64,000 bases of DNA from Ambrosia x helenae (lineage: Eukaryota > Streptophyta > Magnoliopsida > Asterales > Asteraceae), in NCBI GenBank assembly GCA_030844895.1, contig CM061231.1, positions 91,236,706-91,300,705 on the forward strand. Direction: 5' to 3'. Of the stretch, positions 20,061 through 29,971 are shown in pieces. The position numbers were made by a program, and so were the translations under genes. The notes below the pieces were generated by a model that did no database searches, was not told the origin of the DNA, and saw only the letters and a program-made list of their open reading frames with translations. Numbering within the stretch: position 1 is the stretch's first letter; each line of letters begins with the position of its first letter.

Positions 20061-21278
20061 TTAACCAGTGGGATTAACGTCATCCTGACCGTTTGCTTCG
20101 TTGATATTGATATTGAAAGCTCGTCCATGTGCCACCAGGTTTACAGTATTCAATTTAGGGCATCGAGGTCGCATGTGGTTAGGGTCTCCACAATGATAAC
20201 ATGCCCGACCGTTAGTAATCGGTAGTGGTTCCTGGGCAGCTGTTTGATGATTATCCTGTGTCCTAACCATTACTCGACAAGTGGTGACAAAGTGTCCAAA
20301 CCTTCCACATCTAGTGCATTGACGACATGGAAGATTTGCAGGGTGATGATACTTGCAAGTGTTGCATTGAGGATGGATTCCCGTGTAGGCTTTCTTGATA
20401 GGGGGTTGAGTCTCAGGATCCACAACAGTATGGTTCTGATTATCGCCCATTCGTTTCTTGGAGTTCGAAGAAGTAGTGGCGGCTTTTGCTAAAACGGTCT
20501 TAGATGATTCAACAACATGGGTGGTTTTCTCAGTAGACGTCTTGGTGCCCTTCGTAACCAAGCTTCCTTTCCTCACGTGTTTGTCTGTTAAAGTGGCTGC
20601 AAGCTGGATGGCTTCTTCTACCGTAATGGATTTGCTTCCAGTGACTACGTCTTGAATCAGGTCAGGTAATCCCTCAATATATTTCTCGATTGCTCGAGAG
20701 ACCGGGGTGACCATGTGTGGAACCAATATGCTGAGTTCATGATATCGAGTATTATACGCAAGATTCTCGCCACTGTCTTGTTTGAGTTCACGAAACTCAT
20801 CCTCTAGTTTCCTGATTTTGTTCCTAGGGCAGAATTTGGCGATCATGAGTTCCTTAACTTCAGTCCAAGACAAAGATAATGCAACATCAGCGCCCCGATT
20901 GCGCTTTTCGCCATTCCACCAGGTTAGCGCCCCCTTTTGAAGGACACTGGTAGCATAGCGAACGCGGAGTTCATCAGGACACTCGCTGTTCACAAAGGTG
21001 CTCTCCATACTTTCAAACCATTGGAGGAGGCCAGTAGCACCCTCCTCACCAGTGAATTTTGTGGGGTTGCAAGAGTTAAAGTGTTTGAAAGTGCACCGAA
21101 ATTGAGTCGTACCCCCTGTGTTGGCACTGTTACTATTCTGGGTTATCTCACTGACAAGGTTTGGGATCACTGCAGCAATCTGCTCAGCGACTAAGGATGC
21201 GAGGCGACGATCAGAACGTTGTCCAGGAGCACAAACAGTGCGTTGGCTGGCATCACGAAGCATGCGGCGAGCAGACAT
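20061..21278 (-). CDS. G2 gag, Tekay-type, with two C-terminal zinc knuckles
   Basis: The 405-codon frame is intact from ATG at 21278. It is clearly related to the G1 gag: FKHFNSCNPTKF.GEEGATGLLQWF near residue 65, the AKFCPRN..RKLEDEF.. segment and the LAYNTR.HELS block. Near the C-terminus come an HPQCNTCKYHH segment, the knuckle CTRCGRFGHFVTTC and a second knuckle CYHCGDPNHMRPRC. Gag would form the particle and bind RNA. It ends in a stop with no protease frame following, and no pol remains downstream. An intact gag in an otherwise pol-less element suggests mobilisation in trans by Tekay relatives such as G1, though that is inference. Confidence 0.85.
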   Translation of the reverse strand: MSARRMLRDASQRTVCAPGQRSDRRLASLVAEQIAAVIPNLVSEITQNSNSANTGGTTQFRCTFKHFNSCNPTKFTGEEGATGLLQWFESMESTFVNSECPDELRVRYATSVLQKGALTWWNGEKRNRGADVALSLSWTEVKELMIAKFCPRNKIRKLEDEFRELKQDSGENLAYNTRYHELSILVPHMVTPVSRAIEKYIEGLPDLIQDVVTGSKSITVEEAIQLAATLTDKHVRKGSLVTKGTKTSTEKTTHVVESSKTVLAKAATTSSNSKKRMGDNQNHTVVDPETQPPIKKAYTGIHPQCNTCKYHHPANLPCRQCTRCGRFGHFVTTCRVMVRTQDNHQTAAQEPLPITNGRACYHCGDPNHMRPRCPKLNTVNLVAHGRAFNININEANGQDDVNPTG

Positions 21279-21434
21279 CTATGAGGCAGTCAGTGAATAT
21301 TCATGAGATTAGAAAATGTAAGTGTATAACCGTACAGATGATTTTGAAAGTATGAACTTGTAAGCAATATATGAAAATCATGAAATACAAAATATTGTAT
21401 ATGAAACGAGAGAGTGTTATTTAAAAACTTACAT
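21279..21434 (-). other. G2 leader, gag-proximal part
   Basis: AT-rich leader between the gag ATG and the E3 insertion site. It continues at 33916 on the other side of E3. No other feature is seen. Confidence 0.6.
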
Positions 21435-21439
21435 AAAAT

Positions 21440-22144
21440 TGTTAGGATCTGAGTTTGTTTGTTTTGATTGTTTAACTAAATGATGGTAATAATGAAATGA
21501 AAATAGAATGAAAGTGCAGCGGAATAATAAACTGTAAATCAAAACAAGAGAGTAAATGTTTTTAGATCGAATGCTTTCATTAATTCAAAGATTACAATCG
21601 TACAAGTTACTCCCCCTCAGCCTGATCACACAGTGTTTGTCAGAGAGAATGTTTTGTGTGTGATGCAATAGAACAGTACAAGCACTGTTCTATTTATAGA
21701 CTGACTCAAACCACTGATGACCTAGGCTGACGTCACCTAAGACAGTGACCTCTAACAGAATAACAAACTTAAACATCTGCTATACAAACTACTGTTACAT
21801 TGAAAGCACTGATAATAAACATCTGTTGAAGATAAACTCTGATGGGTCTTGTATCCACTGCTGGAGCCTAAGTGCTGTTGGTTCCAGCAGTGCTTTGGTC
21901 TTCAGTACTTGTATCAGCTGTTGCTCTTCATCAGACCTTTGGTCAGTAGTTGTTCTTCATCAGTTGTTTCCTCAGCAGTTCTTTATATCAGCAGTTGTTG
22001 AGCAGTTGTTTGGATAGAACAGTAGTTAGGGTCAGCAGTCTTTTGGGAGAAGCAAGTTGTAAAGACTGTTTATTCAAGGATCAAATAGATAGCATATTTT
22101 GGCTTTCCAATCATCTGTTCTTCTCCAGGTCAGCAGACCCAACA
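21440..22144 (-). repeat. E3 3' LTR (705 bp)
   Basis: It is bounded by TGTTAGG and CCCAACA on the plus strand. It is rich in short repeated words (cagcagttgt, catcagttg, catctgttg) between about 21770 and 22040. I saw no difference from 33206-33910. Confidence 0.95.
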
Positions 22145-22156
22145 ATCTCCCCCTAG
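22145..22156 (-). other. Polypurine tract of E3
   Basis: On the minus strand CTAGGGGGAGAT runs directly into the LTR start TGTTGGGTC. Confidence 0.88.
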
Positions 22157-22184
22157 AACAGATGATGCCAAAACTCAGCTTTAT

Positions 22185-23555
22185 TCATTGATCTTTATTT
22201 CTCATCGGACTTTCTCTGATTTGACCTTTGAATTGTAGTTCAAAGTTCAAAGCAAATAGGTCTTCTTCATCTCTTTCTAGATCCAGATTTAGCAGTGCTT
22301 GGTGATCTTCTGCACATAGGCTGTAAGCATCATCCATGCTGATCTTCTGAACCTTTCCATCTGACCTGAGCAATGTCAATTCGTGGTTGTCTTTGTTGAC
22401 CTTCCACTTTAGAATTTTTGAGTCAGTGGATTTGCTGAGATGAACCTTTATTCTTGATGAGTTGGGTGAAGGTGGTCTTCCAATGAGTTCTCTGAGTTTC
22501 TCTGTTGTAGGATCAGAGAAATAATGTATTTGATTGAAGAGCCCTTTCTTGATAAATGTGTCAGCAAACTTTCTTTGATCTTCCTCTGACATCTCCTTCT
22601 GCTTTTTGAACTGTCTACTTGCAGCAGCTGTGAGATCAGAGGTTTCAAGTAAGCTGTCCAGATTAAAAGTCTGTTGGGGTCTCTTCATCATTGGCTCATC
22701 AGTGTAAATTGGTTTTCTTGGAAGGCTGGGATCCTTCTTTCTATTCTCTTCCAGACTTTTGTAGGTTTCAACCAATCTTAGCTCTGACCATCTGGAAACA
22801 GACCTCATTTCCCCATAATTGGCAGCTACAATCTCCTGCCTCATCCTTTTGAACTTCAAGGCTCTGACTGGGTCTCTGCCTTTGCCAAAATTGGGAGTGG
22901 AGACTTTAGCTTTGGGGTCTTTGGCCATTTCTTCAATTCTGATCAGTTCTTCTCTCAAAGCATGAGTAGTCCAGCCATTGAACTGCTTTTTGTTTGCTTT
23001 GTAAGGCTTGGTTGCCATTATCTGTTCAAGAAGGGATTCCCTTACCTCCTTTTCCAAATCTACACTGAGAGGCATGGTGGACATGGAATTGCTCAGGGTC
23101 TTAGCAAAGTCTTCAATCCTTCTGAGTTTGCTAAGCTCTGCTGAATGGATGCCCTGAGCAGTCCTGTCATCCTTCCCTTTGCATTTCTCCCTGATGATGG
23201 CATCCACCTGTTCACCCTTGTATTTTAGATAGGTATCAATGTTGAGGGGAACAGGGAAGTTTGGGAGAGATGGGAAGGATCTTTCAGATGGTTGTTCAGT
23301 ATTGTAGAAGGATTGTAATTCCCCCTTGAGTAGATCAAGTTCAAGGGGATACTGAACAACCAATGGTGTAATGGTTGGTGGTGGTCTATGGGATTTGAAT
23401 TTGGATGTATGTGGTGAGAATGATGTGATTGGAATGGCTGTGATGGGAGGAGTGGATTGGGCAGTTGAAATGGTGGTTGGTGATGTGTGTATGTTTTCAT
23501 CATGCACAACAAAGGTTGATTTTCTCTTCCTTGTGTACATGATTTTTGGTGAAGG
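22185..23555 (-). CDS. Extra ORF of E3, C-terminal part after an in-frame stop
   Basis: This is the same reading frame as 23556-26093, separated only by a TAA at 23556-23558; the first ATG after it is at 23540. About 451 residues follow. I do not recognise a family. A segment near the end (WKVNKDNHELTLLRSDGK) weakly resembles the C-terminal domain of the E1 extra ORF. The layout suggests one protein of about 1300 residues cut by a CAA-to-TAA type change, though independent translation of this part cannot be excluded. Confidence 0.7.
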   Translation of the reverse strand, partial: PSPKIMYTRKRKSTFVVHDENIHTSPTTISTAQSTPPITAIPITSFSPHTSKFKSHRPPPTITPLVVQYPLELDLLKGELQSFYNTEQPSERSFPSLPNFPVPLNIDTYLKYKGEQVDAIIREKCKGKDDRTAQGIHSAELSKLRRIEDFAKTLSNSMSTMPLSVDLEKEVRESLLEQIMATKPYKANKKQFNGWTTHALREELIRIEEMAKDPKAKVSTPNFGKGRDPVRALKFKRMRQEIVAANYGEMRSVSRWSELRLVETYKSLEENRKKDPSLPRKPIYTDEPMMKRPQQTFNLDSLLETSDLTAAASRQFKKQKEMSEEDQRKFADTFIKKGLFNQIHYFSDPTTEKLRELIGRPPSPNSSRIKVHLSKSTDSKILKWKVNKDNHELTLLRSDGKVQKISMDDAYSLCAEDHQALLNLDLERDEEDLFALNFELQFKGQIRESPMRNKDQ

Positions 23556-26093
23556 TTATTTGGTAGCAGTGGTTGGATTAACATCTGTTGGCCTTTTAGA
23601 AGAACCAGCAGATGTTGGGGTTTTGGCTGGTGATGTAGGTTTGGTGGTTGTTTGTTCAGGTGTGTGTGTTGGTTTGGGTATAGTGGTTTCAGTGGTTTGG
23701 GTAGTTTCAGTGTTTTGGGTGGCAGTGGTTTCAGTAGCAGTGGTTTTATCAACAGAGGTTTTCAACTTAGATGGTGGTTTTCTAACATGCTTGGCAGGTC
23801 TTTTCATCCTTTTAGAGGATCCCACATCTTCAGTTTCCCTTTGTTGTTTCTTTTTGAGTTCAATTAATGACTCTGCTTTTACTTCCAAGGTGTCAGCCCT
23901 CTGTTGTTTGGCCTGAGCAGCCTTTTCAGCTTCTATGTTTGCAGAGTCATCTACTGCCTTATTCTTTTCAATGGTTTGTGGTGGTGGTGCTGTTGGTGTT
24001 GCTTGTTGTTGTTGTTGTGGAGCTGATTTGGTAGACTCTGGTTTCTTGGCAGACTTGGCTTGACCTTTTTGAGAAGGAGGACAACCAAAAGGATCTAGTT
24101 TTGGTAGCCTATCTCTGCCACTCTCCCCCTTTTTGGCATCATCAGCCGTGAAAACATCATCAGTTTCATCCCTGAGGATGGTGGTAGGGGCAGAGCCAGT
24201 AGTCTTCAGCAGGTGGTCCTTGATGGCTTTGATGTCAGCATGGGTATCTTTGTACCTTGCATCTACCATATTCCTGATCTCAGCCATGTAGGTTTCATGT
24301 GTCTGATCAGCCAACTTTCTGTGAGCTATGATGATGGGGGAAACTGATTTCCATAGCTCATTGGCTATATCAGCAGTGGATGGTTGACTCTTGGAGAGAT
24401 CTGCAATTGAGCTCAGTAAAAGCTTGACATCAGATTTGATGTCAGCAACAGAGGTTTCAATAACAGAAACTCTGTCCGTCAATTCTTGGTATTTTGACCC
24501 ATCTCCTAAATTAATAGGATCATCTGAGTCCCTACCAGTGGTAGTTCTACCTGATTCAGGCCTAATAGGTGAATCAGATGCCCCTTTGTCTTGGTACTGG
24601 GGACTTCCAACTGTTTTTGGAGACACTATAGTGGCTTCAACAGTTGTTGCCTTCAAGGGAGTCTTAGCTATGAAATCACTGTCCTGATGTGAGACAGTGG
24701 TCTCTACATCAGTAGTGGCTGCTCCACTTGAAAACTCACCTAGAGTTTCATTGAACCCAGGTGGTGTAACCTCCTCTTCTGTTTGTGGGATAGCAGATTG
24801 AATATTCTCAGGGCCAGTCACTTGTTGGAGTATACTCTCAGTGACAGGTGGAAGAGAGGAACTGGGATCTTCCTGAGATTTTTCAATTGCTTCAAACAGA
24901 GGTTGCATTGTTTGTGGGACATGTGATGGTGAGAGTGGTGGAGTAAGAAGAGAATTAGCCCTGGGAGAGGGGCTTGTGAACATATGGTCAAGTGACTCAT
25001 ATGCATCATGATGTGTGTCCCCTTGGCTTGCAACATGATCCTTTTGAGAGGATTCATGAGGAGTTTGGTCAGGTGGAGGTATGTCCAACTGTTGTGAGGA
25101 AGTAACAACAGTGGTTTCAGGTTGCTTTTGTTGTGCAACAGAGGTTTCTTCTGGTACCTCAACATCCAGAAGCCTCATTTGTGGTTGAGTGGTGGTTTTT
25201 GTGGATGGATGTTTCCTTTTGGAAGTGGCTGGTGTGGGTTTCACAGCACTGGATGTAGTGCCATGATCACCAGGAGCAGTGGGCTCAACAACAGAGGTTT
25301 TGACAACAGTTGTTGCCTTTGTCCTCTTTGTTTGTGTTTTAGAAACTTTTGACACTTTAGACACTTTTTCTTGGGTGCTTCCACCCAGCATTCTTGTGAA
25401 AGTTTCATCAGTTAAGCTTTTCATTTGCATAGCAGCACCCTTTTTGAAAACTTTTTCTGGTAATAATTTTTGTAAAATTACACTAAGAATTCTTGGGTAA
25501 ATAAGAAAAGCATTGTTTGACCCAGACTTGACTGCTTTCACATTTGATACCAAGTCCATGAACAATCCCTGGGAAAGATTGAAGTCAGAGTTTGACAACA
25601 TAGCATAACCCAGATATTGCATCCTCAATGGAATTTCATTAAAGGATGTGGACTTAGCAGAGACACAAAGAAGAAGAGTATGGAAGAAAAATTTCATGAC
25701 TGGAGGGAAAAACTTTTTGAAAAGAGTTGATCCAGTCATCTGACCATCATACCCTCTTTCTTGGAACTCAGTGTGAAGCTCTGTTTTAGTAAAGGAATCC
25801 TTACCTGCCAGGTCATTCAGTATGAAGGTTGTGGATATGATATCAGGGGTAATGACGATACTGGTTTCTCCAATTTTGGAAATAATGGATGTAGGCTTTT
25901 TGTCTTGTAGTAGAAACTCAGCATTCAACCAAAATTCTTGGAGTGTATCCAGATAAATGGGGGCGTTGGCGGTTAGGATGGGTAAGTATTTGGAGTTAAG
26001 GAAAATGTCGATGGTGGAATGAAATGGAGTGTTGTCCTCTGTTTTAATCAGATAGGGGAGACAATTGTGTGTAGCTTTGGCTTGAAGATCCAT
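23556..26093 (-). CDS. Extra ORF of E3 in envelope position, N-terminal part (unknown function)
   Basis: The frame has 845 codons from ATG at 26093 and begins 436 bases after the pol stop. Residues 1-230 look globular and match the order of conserved positions in the E1 extra ORF (IYLD..QEFW.NAEF, SIISKI.E, FLIYPRILSVIL). Then comes a long Thr/Ser/Pro-rich region, a probable coiled coil around residues 510-620 (DRVSVIETSVADIKSDV and on), and Lys/Gln-rich and Thr-rich tails. There is no signal peptide and no membrane span. The shared plan with E1 (globular, charged linker, coiled coil, globular C-terminus) argues for a retained role in Sireviruses, not for random coding. Confidence 0.82.
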   Translation of the reverse strand: MDLQAKATHNCLPYLIKTEDNTPFHSTIDIFLNSKYLPILTANAPIYLDTLQEFWLNAEFLLQDKKPTSIISKIGETSIVITPDIISTTFILNDLAGKDSFTKTELHTEFQERGYDGQMTGSTLFKKFFPPVMKFFFHTLLLCVSAKSTSFNEIPLRMQYLGYAMLSNSDFNLSQGLFMDLVSNVKAVKSGSNNAFLIYPRILSVILQKLLPEKVFKKGAAMQMKSLTDETFTRMLGGSTQEKVSKVSKVSKTQTKRTKATTVVKTSVVEPTAPGDHGTTSSAVKPTPATSKRKHPSTKTTTQPQMRLLDVEVPEETSVAQQKQPETTVVTSSQQLDIPPPDQTPHESSQKDHVASQGDTHHDAYESLDHMFTSPSPRANSLLTPPLSPSHVPQTMQPLFEAIEKSQEDPSSSLPPVTESILQQVTGPENIQSAIPQTEEEVTPPGFNETLGEFSSGAATTDVETTVSHQDSDFIAKTPLKATTVEATIVSPKTVGSPQYQDKGASDSPIRPESGRTTTGRDSDDPINLGDGSKYQELTDRVSVIETSVADIKSDVKLLLSSIADLSKSQPSTADIANELWKSVSPIIIAHRKLADQTHETYMAEIRNMVDARYKDTHADIKAIKDHLLKTTGSAPTTILRDETDDVFTADDAKKGESGRDRLPKLDPFGCPPSQKGQAKSAKKPESTKSAPQQQQQATPTAPPPQTIEKNKAVDDSANIEAEKAAQAKQQRADTLEVKAESLIELKKKQQRETEDVGSSKRMKRPAKHVRKPPSKLKTSVDKTTATETTATQNTETTQTTETTIPKPTHTPEQTTTKPTSPAKTPTSAGSSKRPTDVNPTTATK

Positions 26094-26528
26094 TGTAATG
26101 GATTTCGAAGGTGAAAATGATTGAAGATTGATGAAGGGTTTGAAAGTGAAGAAGGCGGTTTACAGTATTTTGAATACAATGAGACAGTGTAACATCTGTT
26201 GTGGTAAAACAGGGTTTTTATAGGCTCAATGAAACCGCTGATGTGGCCAAAACTCTGCTTATATGAGCAGACGTGGCAATCATCTGATGGATGTAACATC
26301 TGGTGGAGAACAGCTGTTTTGGTAAACAACTGATACAAACAGCTGATGGATCCAACAGTTGTTTTATCTGATCAGATGTTTTGAAACAGACTTTTCAACC
26401 AACAGTGGATATGAATGAAACAGTGGTTGTTTTATCTGATCAGATGTTATAAACAGATTTTTCAACCAAACAGCTATAAAACAAATTGAATTTCTGAACA
26501 TTTTATTATATTAAAAAAAATTATTTGT
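26094..26528 (-). other. E3 spacer between pol and extra ORF, with 68-bp direct repeat
   Basis: No gene is seen. The spacer is dense in CATCTG/CAGATG and CAGCTG words. The segment beginning GTTTTATCTGATCAGATG occurs at 26361 and again at 26429, a 68-base period. No UAG read-through context links pol to the extra ORF. Confidence 0.65.
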
Positions 26529-29500
26529 TTAATCCATGTTTAACATACCAATTCTGGAAATCAGATTTGTAAAGGTAGATGTGTCTAAAGCTTTTGTTAA
26601 CACATCTGCCAACTGATCCTCTGTTGGAACATGGTGTAAAGAAATCAAACCTTTTTCATAGCTGTCTCTGACAAAATGATGTCTTATGTCAATGTGCTTG
26701 GTAGTGGAATGAGAGACTGGATTCTTGATTATATTTTCAGCAGCTTGGCTGTCCAACATGAGTGGAGTCCTTAGTGCAGTTATCCCAAAATCCAGTAGTT
26801 GATTTTGAAGCCACATGAGTTGGGCTGTACAGCTTGCAGCAGCAATGTATTCAGCTTCAGCTGTTGAAGTTGAAACAGCTGCCTGCTTTTTGCTTTGCCA
26901 TGAAACTAAGGCATTCCCTAGAAATTGGCACCCTCCTGAAGTGGATTTTCTTGTGGTGTGACAGCCAGCAAAGTCACTATCTGAATAACCTGAAAGCTCA
27001 ATGTTTCCATTAGCAGGATACCAGATACCAAGTGTGGGAGCACCTTTGAGGTATCTGAATATCCTTTTCACAGCAATAAGGTTTGACTTTCTGGGTGAAG
27101 CCTGGGATCTGGCACAGACACAGGTAGCAAACATAATGTCTGGCCTAGATGCAGTTAGGTACAATAAAGACCCAATCATACATCTATAATGTGTTTGATC
27201 AACCAGTTCATCCTTGTCATCAATAGTGAGCAGCTTGACTGTACTCATGGGTGTGCTACATGGCTTACAATCATTCATCTCAAATCTGGTTAATAAATTC
27301 TTTACATATTTGTTTTGATGAATGAATGTGCCATTTTGCAGTTGTTTCACTTGAAGACCAAGGAAACACTGAAGCTCACCCATGGCACTCATCTCAAACT
27401 CTGCTGTCATGAGTTTTCTGAACTCTTCACACATTTGGTTACATGTGGATCCAAAAATGATGTCATCCACATATATTTGAACAATCATTAAGTGTTTCCC
27501 TTTCCATTTAAGAAATAAAGTTTTGTCAATTTTACCTCTTGTGAAGCCAATGGATAAGAGAAATGTGGAAAGAGTTTCATACCAGGCCCTTGGTGCTTGT
27601 TTGAGTCCATACAAAGCTTTGTTGAGCTTGTAGACATAGTCAGGATGGAATGTGTCTTCAAAACCAGGTGGCTGACATACATAGACCTCCTCCTGAATTT
27701 TGCCATAAAGGAAAGCACATTTGATGTCCATCTGATACACCTTTATATTGTGGTTGACAGCAAAGGCTAAAAAGAGTCTGATGGCCTCTAGTCTAGCTAC
27801 AGGAGCAAAGGTCTCATCATAATCTATTCCTTCTTCTTGTCTGAAGCCTTGAACCACAAGCCTGGCTTTATTCTTGACAACAATACCCCTTTCATCAGTC
27901 TTGTTTTTGAAGACCCACTTTGTTCCTATAGGACAAACATCCTTAGGAAGTGGTACAAGCTCCCATACTTGTTGTCTTTTGAACTGAAGGAGTTCTTCTT
28001 GCATGGCTTCTACCCAACTGTTGTCTTTCAGTGCCTCTTGGTACTTGACAGGTTGTGTGAGGGATAAGAAACCTGCAAAAAGACAGATATTTGAGGATTG
28101 GCTTCTTGTGAGCACACCCTCTCTGATGTTGCCAATGATCTGGTCTGGTGGATGAGCTCTTAAGTAAATAAGATCTCCTTGATATGGAACAATGGCATTT
28201 TGAGGTGATGGACAGAGGTTTGGTGACTCTGCTGGTGTAACATCTGTTGGTACTTCTGTAGTGCCATCAGATGTTTGAAATGGTAATGGAGGAATGGGTC
28301 CAAGTGGTGTGAAACTTGACTGACTTTTGTCAACAGATGATTGACTTTTGTCAACAGATGATAGGTCAGTGGTTGTGAGGGGTGAGGCAGAGGTTTGAGG
28401 ATAGGACTGGCCAACAGTGGTTGACACAGCTGTGGCAGAGTTTTGACAATTGTTTTGAACAGCTGCTTCCTCTGATGCAGAATAGACTTTGTAGTGACTG
28501 GGGATCACAACATCTGTTCTGTAATCTTGCTGTGGAGACTGTGGAATACCTGCATTGTTAGTTTTAACAGTGATATCTTCAAATTTGAATTTATCTAAAT
28601 CAAATAATTCAGCAGGGTTTGCAGGGATTTTCAGAGATGAAAGTTCATTGAACTTAACATTCAAAGTTTCTTCTATTGTCTTAGTCCTTGTGTTAAACAC
28701 TTTGTAGGCCTTAGCAGTAGAAGAATATCCCAGAAAATAACCACAGTCTACTTTGGCTGCAAATTTTGAAATGGAATCTTTAAGATTTAAAATGAAACAT
28801 GGGCAGCCAAAGATTTTGAAGAATGAGATTAATGGTTTGATTTTGAACAAAATTTCATAAGCAGTTTTTTGATGTCTGGGGTTGATCAAAACTCTGTTTT
28901 GAACATAGCAAGCAGTGTTTACAGCTTCTGCCCAAAAGGACAGTGGCAAACCAGAATCTGCTAGCATGGTTCTTGCAGCTTCTATAAGAGTTCTATTTTT
29001 CCTCTCAACTACCCCATTTTGTTCTGGTGTTCTTGGGATGCTGAACTGCCTCACAATCCCTTTTGACACACAGAAGTCATCCAACTCCTTATTTTTAAAC
29101 TCTGTTCCATTGTCACTCCTGAAGACTTTTACTGGCAAGTCATATTGCTTTTCAACCTTGGTGACAAAGTCCTTCAATATACCTGCAGTCTCATCCTTAG
29201 AGTGTAAAAAGTAAGTCCATGTAAACCTAGAAAAATCATCAACTATGACAAGACAAAATCTCTTTCTTCTTAGACTCATGATTTTAACAGGGCCAAACAA
29301 GTCCATGTGCAACAGTTGTAAGCACTGACTAGTTTTGGACTCATCAATGGATTTGTAAGAGCTTTTATGTTGTTTCCCTTTTAAGCAAGAAACACAATGC
29401 TCATCACATTTAAATTCTTTTGATGGTAAACCTCTGACAAGGCTTTGTTTTGAGAGTGTGTTGATAGTATTAAGGTTGGTATGACCCAATCTCCTATGCC

Positions 29501-29959
29501 ACAATTCTGTCTCCTTAGTGGAGGCAGCAGAAAACAGACAGACATTTGCCATAGGATTGTCCTTTAACATATCAACAACATACACATTGCCACTTCTATG
29601 AGCAACAAGCTGTGCTTTGCTCTCAGCAATAATGGTATCAATCTTTTTCACCACTTCTGGCCCAATAATCTTACAAGTTTTCTTTGTGAAAAATGAGCCA
29701 TAACCTTTGTCACTCATTTGTGAAACACTCAGAAGATTAAACTTGAGATTATCAATAAGATTGACATTTTCAAACTTGAGTTTTCCTGCCTGTACAGTCC
29801 CTGAACCAACACCTTACCTTTAGAATCATTACCAAAGGATATATCACCCCCTCCATGAGCCAAGAAGTCCAGAAGAAGGGCTCTACATCCTGTCATGTGC
29901 CTGGAACCTCCACTATCTACATACCAAAGACTATCTAAACAAGCAGAAGCTCCCTGCAC
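26529..29959 (-). pseudogene. E3 pol: protease, integrase, RT, RNase H, one frame break
   Basis: The main frame, 26529-29717, is 1062 codons with no stop. The protease lies just upstream at 29729-29959 in another frame (WYVDSGGSRHMTG) and is shifted out of register near 29810 by about one base. Next come the GAG-pre/integrase zinc region (HRRLGHTN...CVSCLKGKQH) and the integrase core (MDLFGPVK, RSDNGTEFKN, QNGVVERKNR). RT follows with YVDD at residues 749-752 of the main frame, then RNase H (YSDSDFAGC, STAEAEYIAA). The sequence type is Sirevirus. The frame appears to start at a GTGCAG shared with E2 that looks like a splice acceptor; no ATG is present there. It ends with a stop at 26529-26531. 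Confidence 0.9.
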
Positions 29960-29971
29960 ATCAGTAAATGA

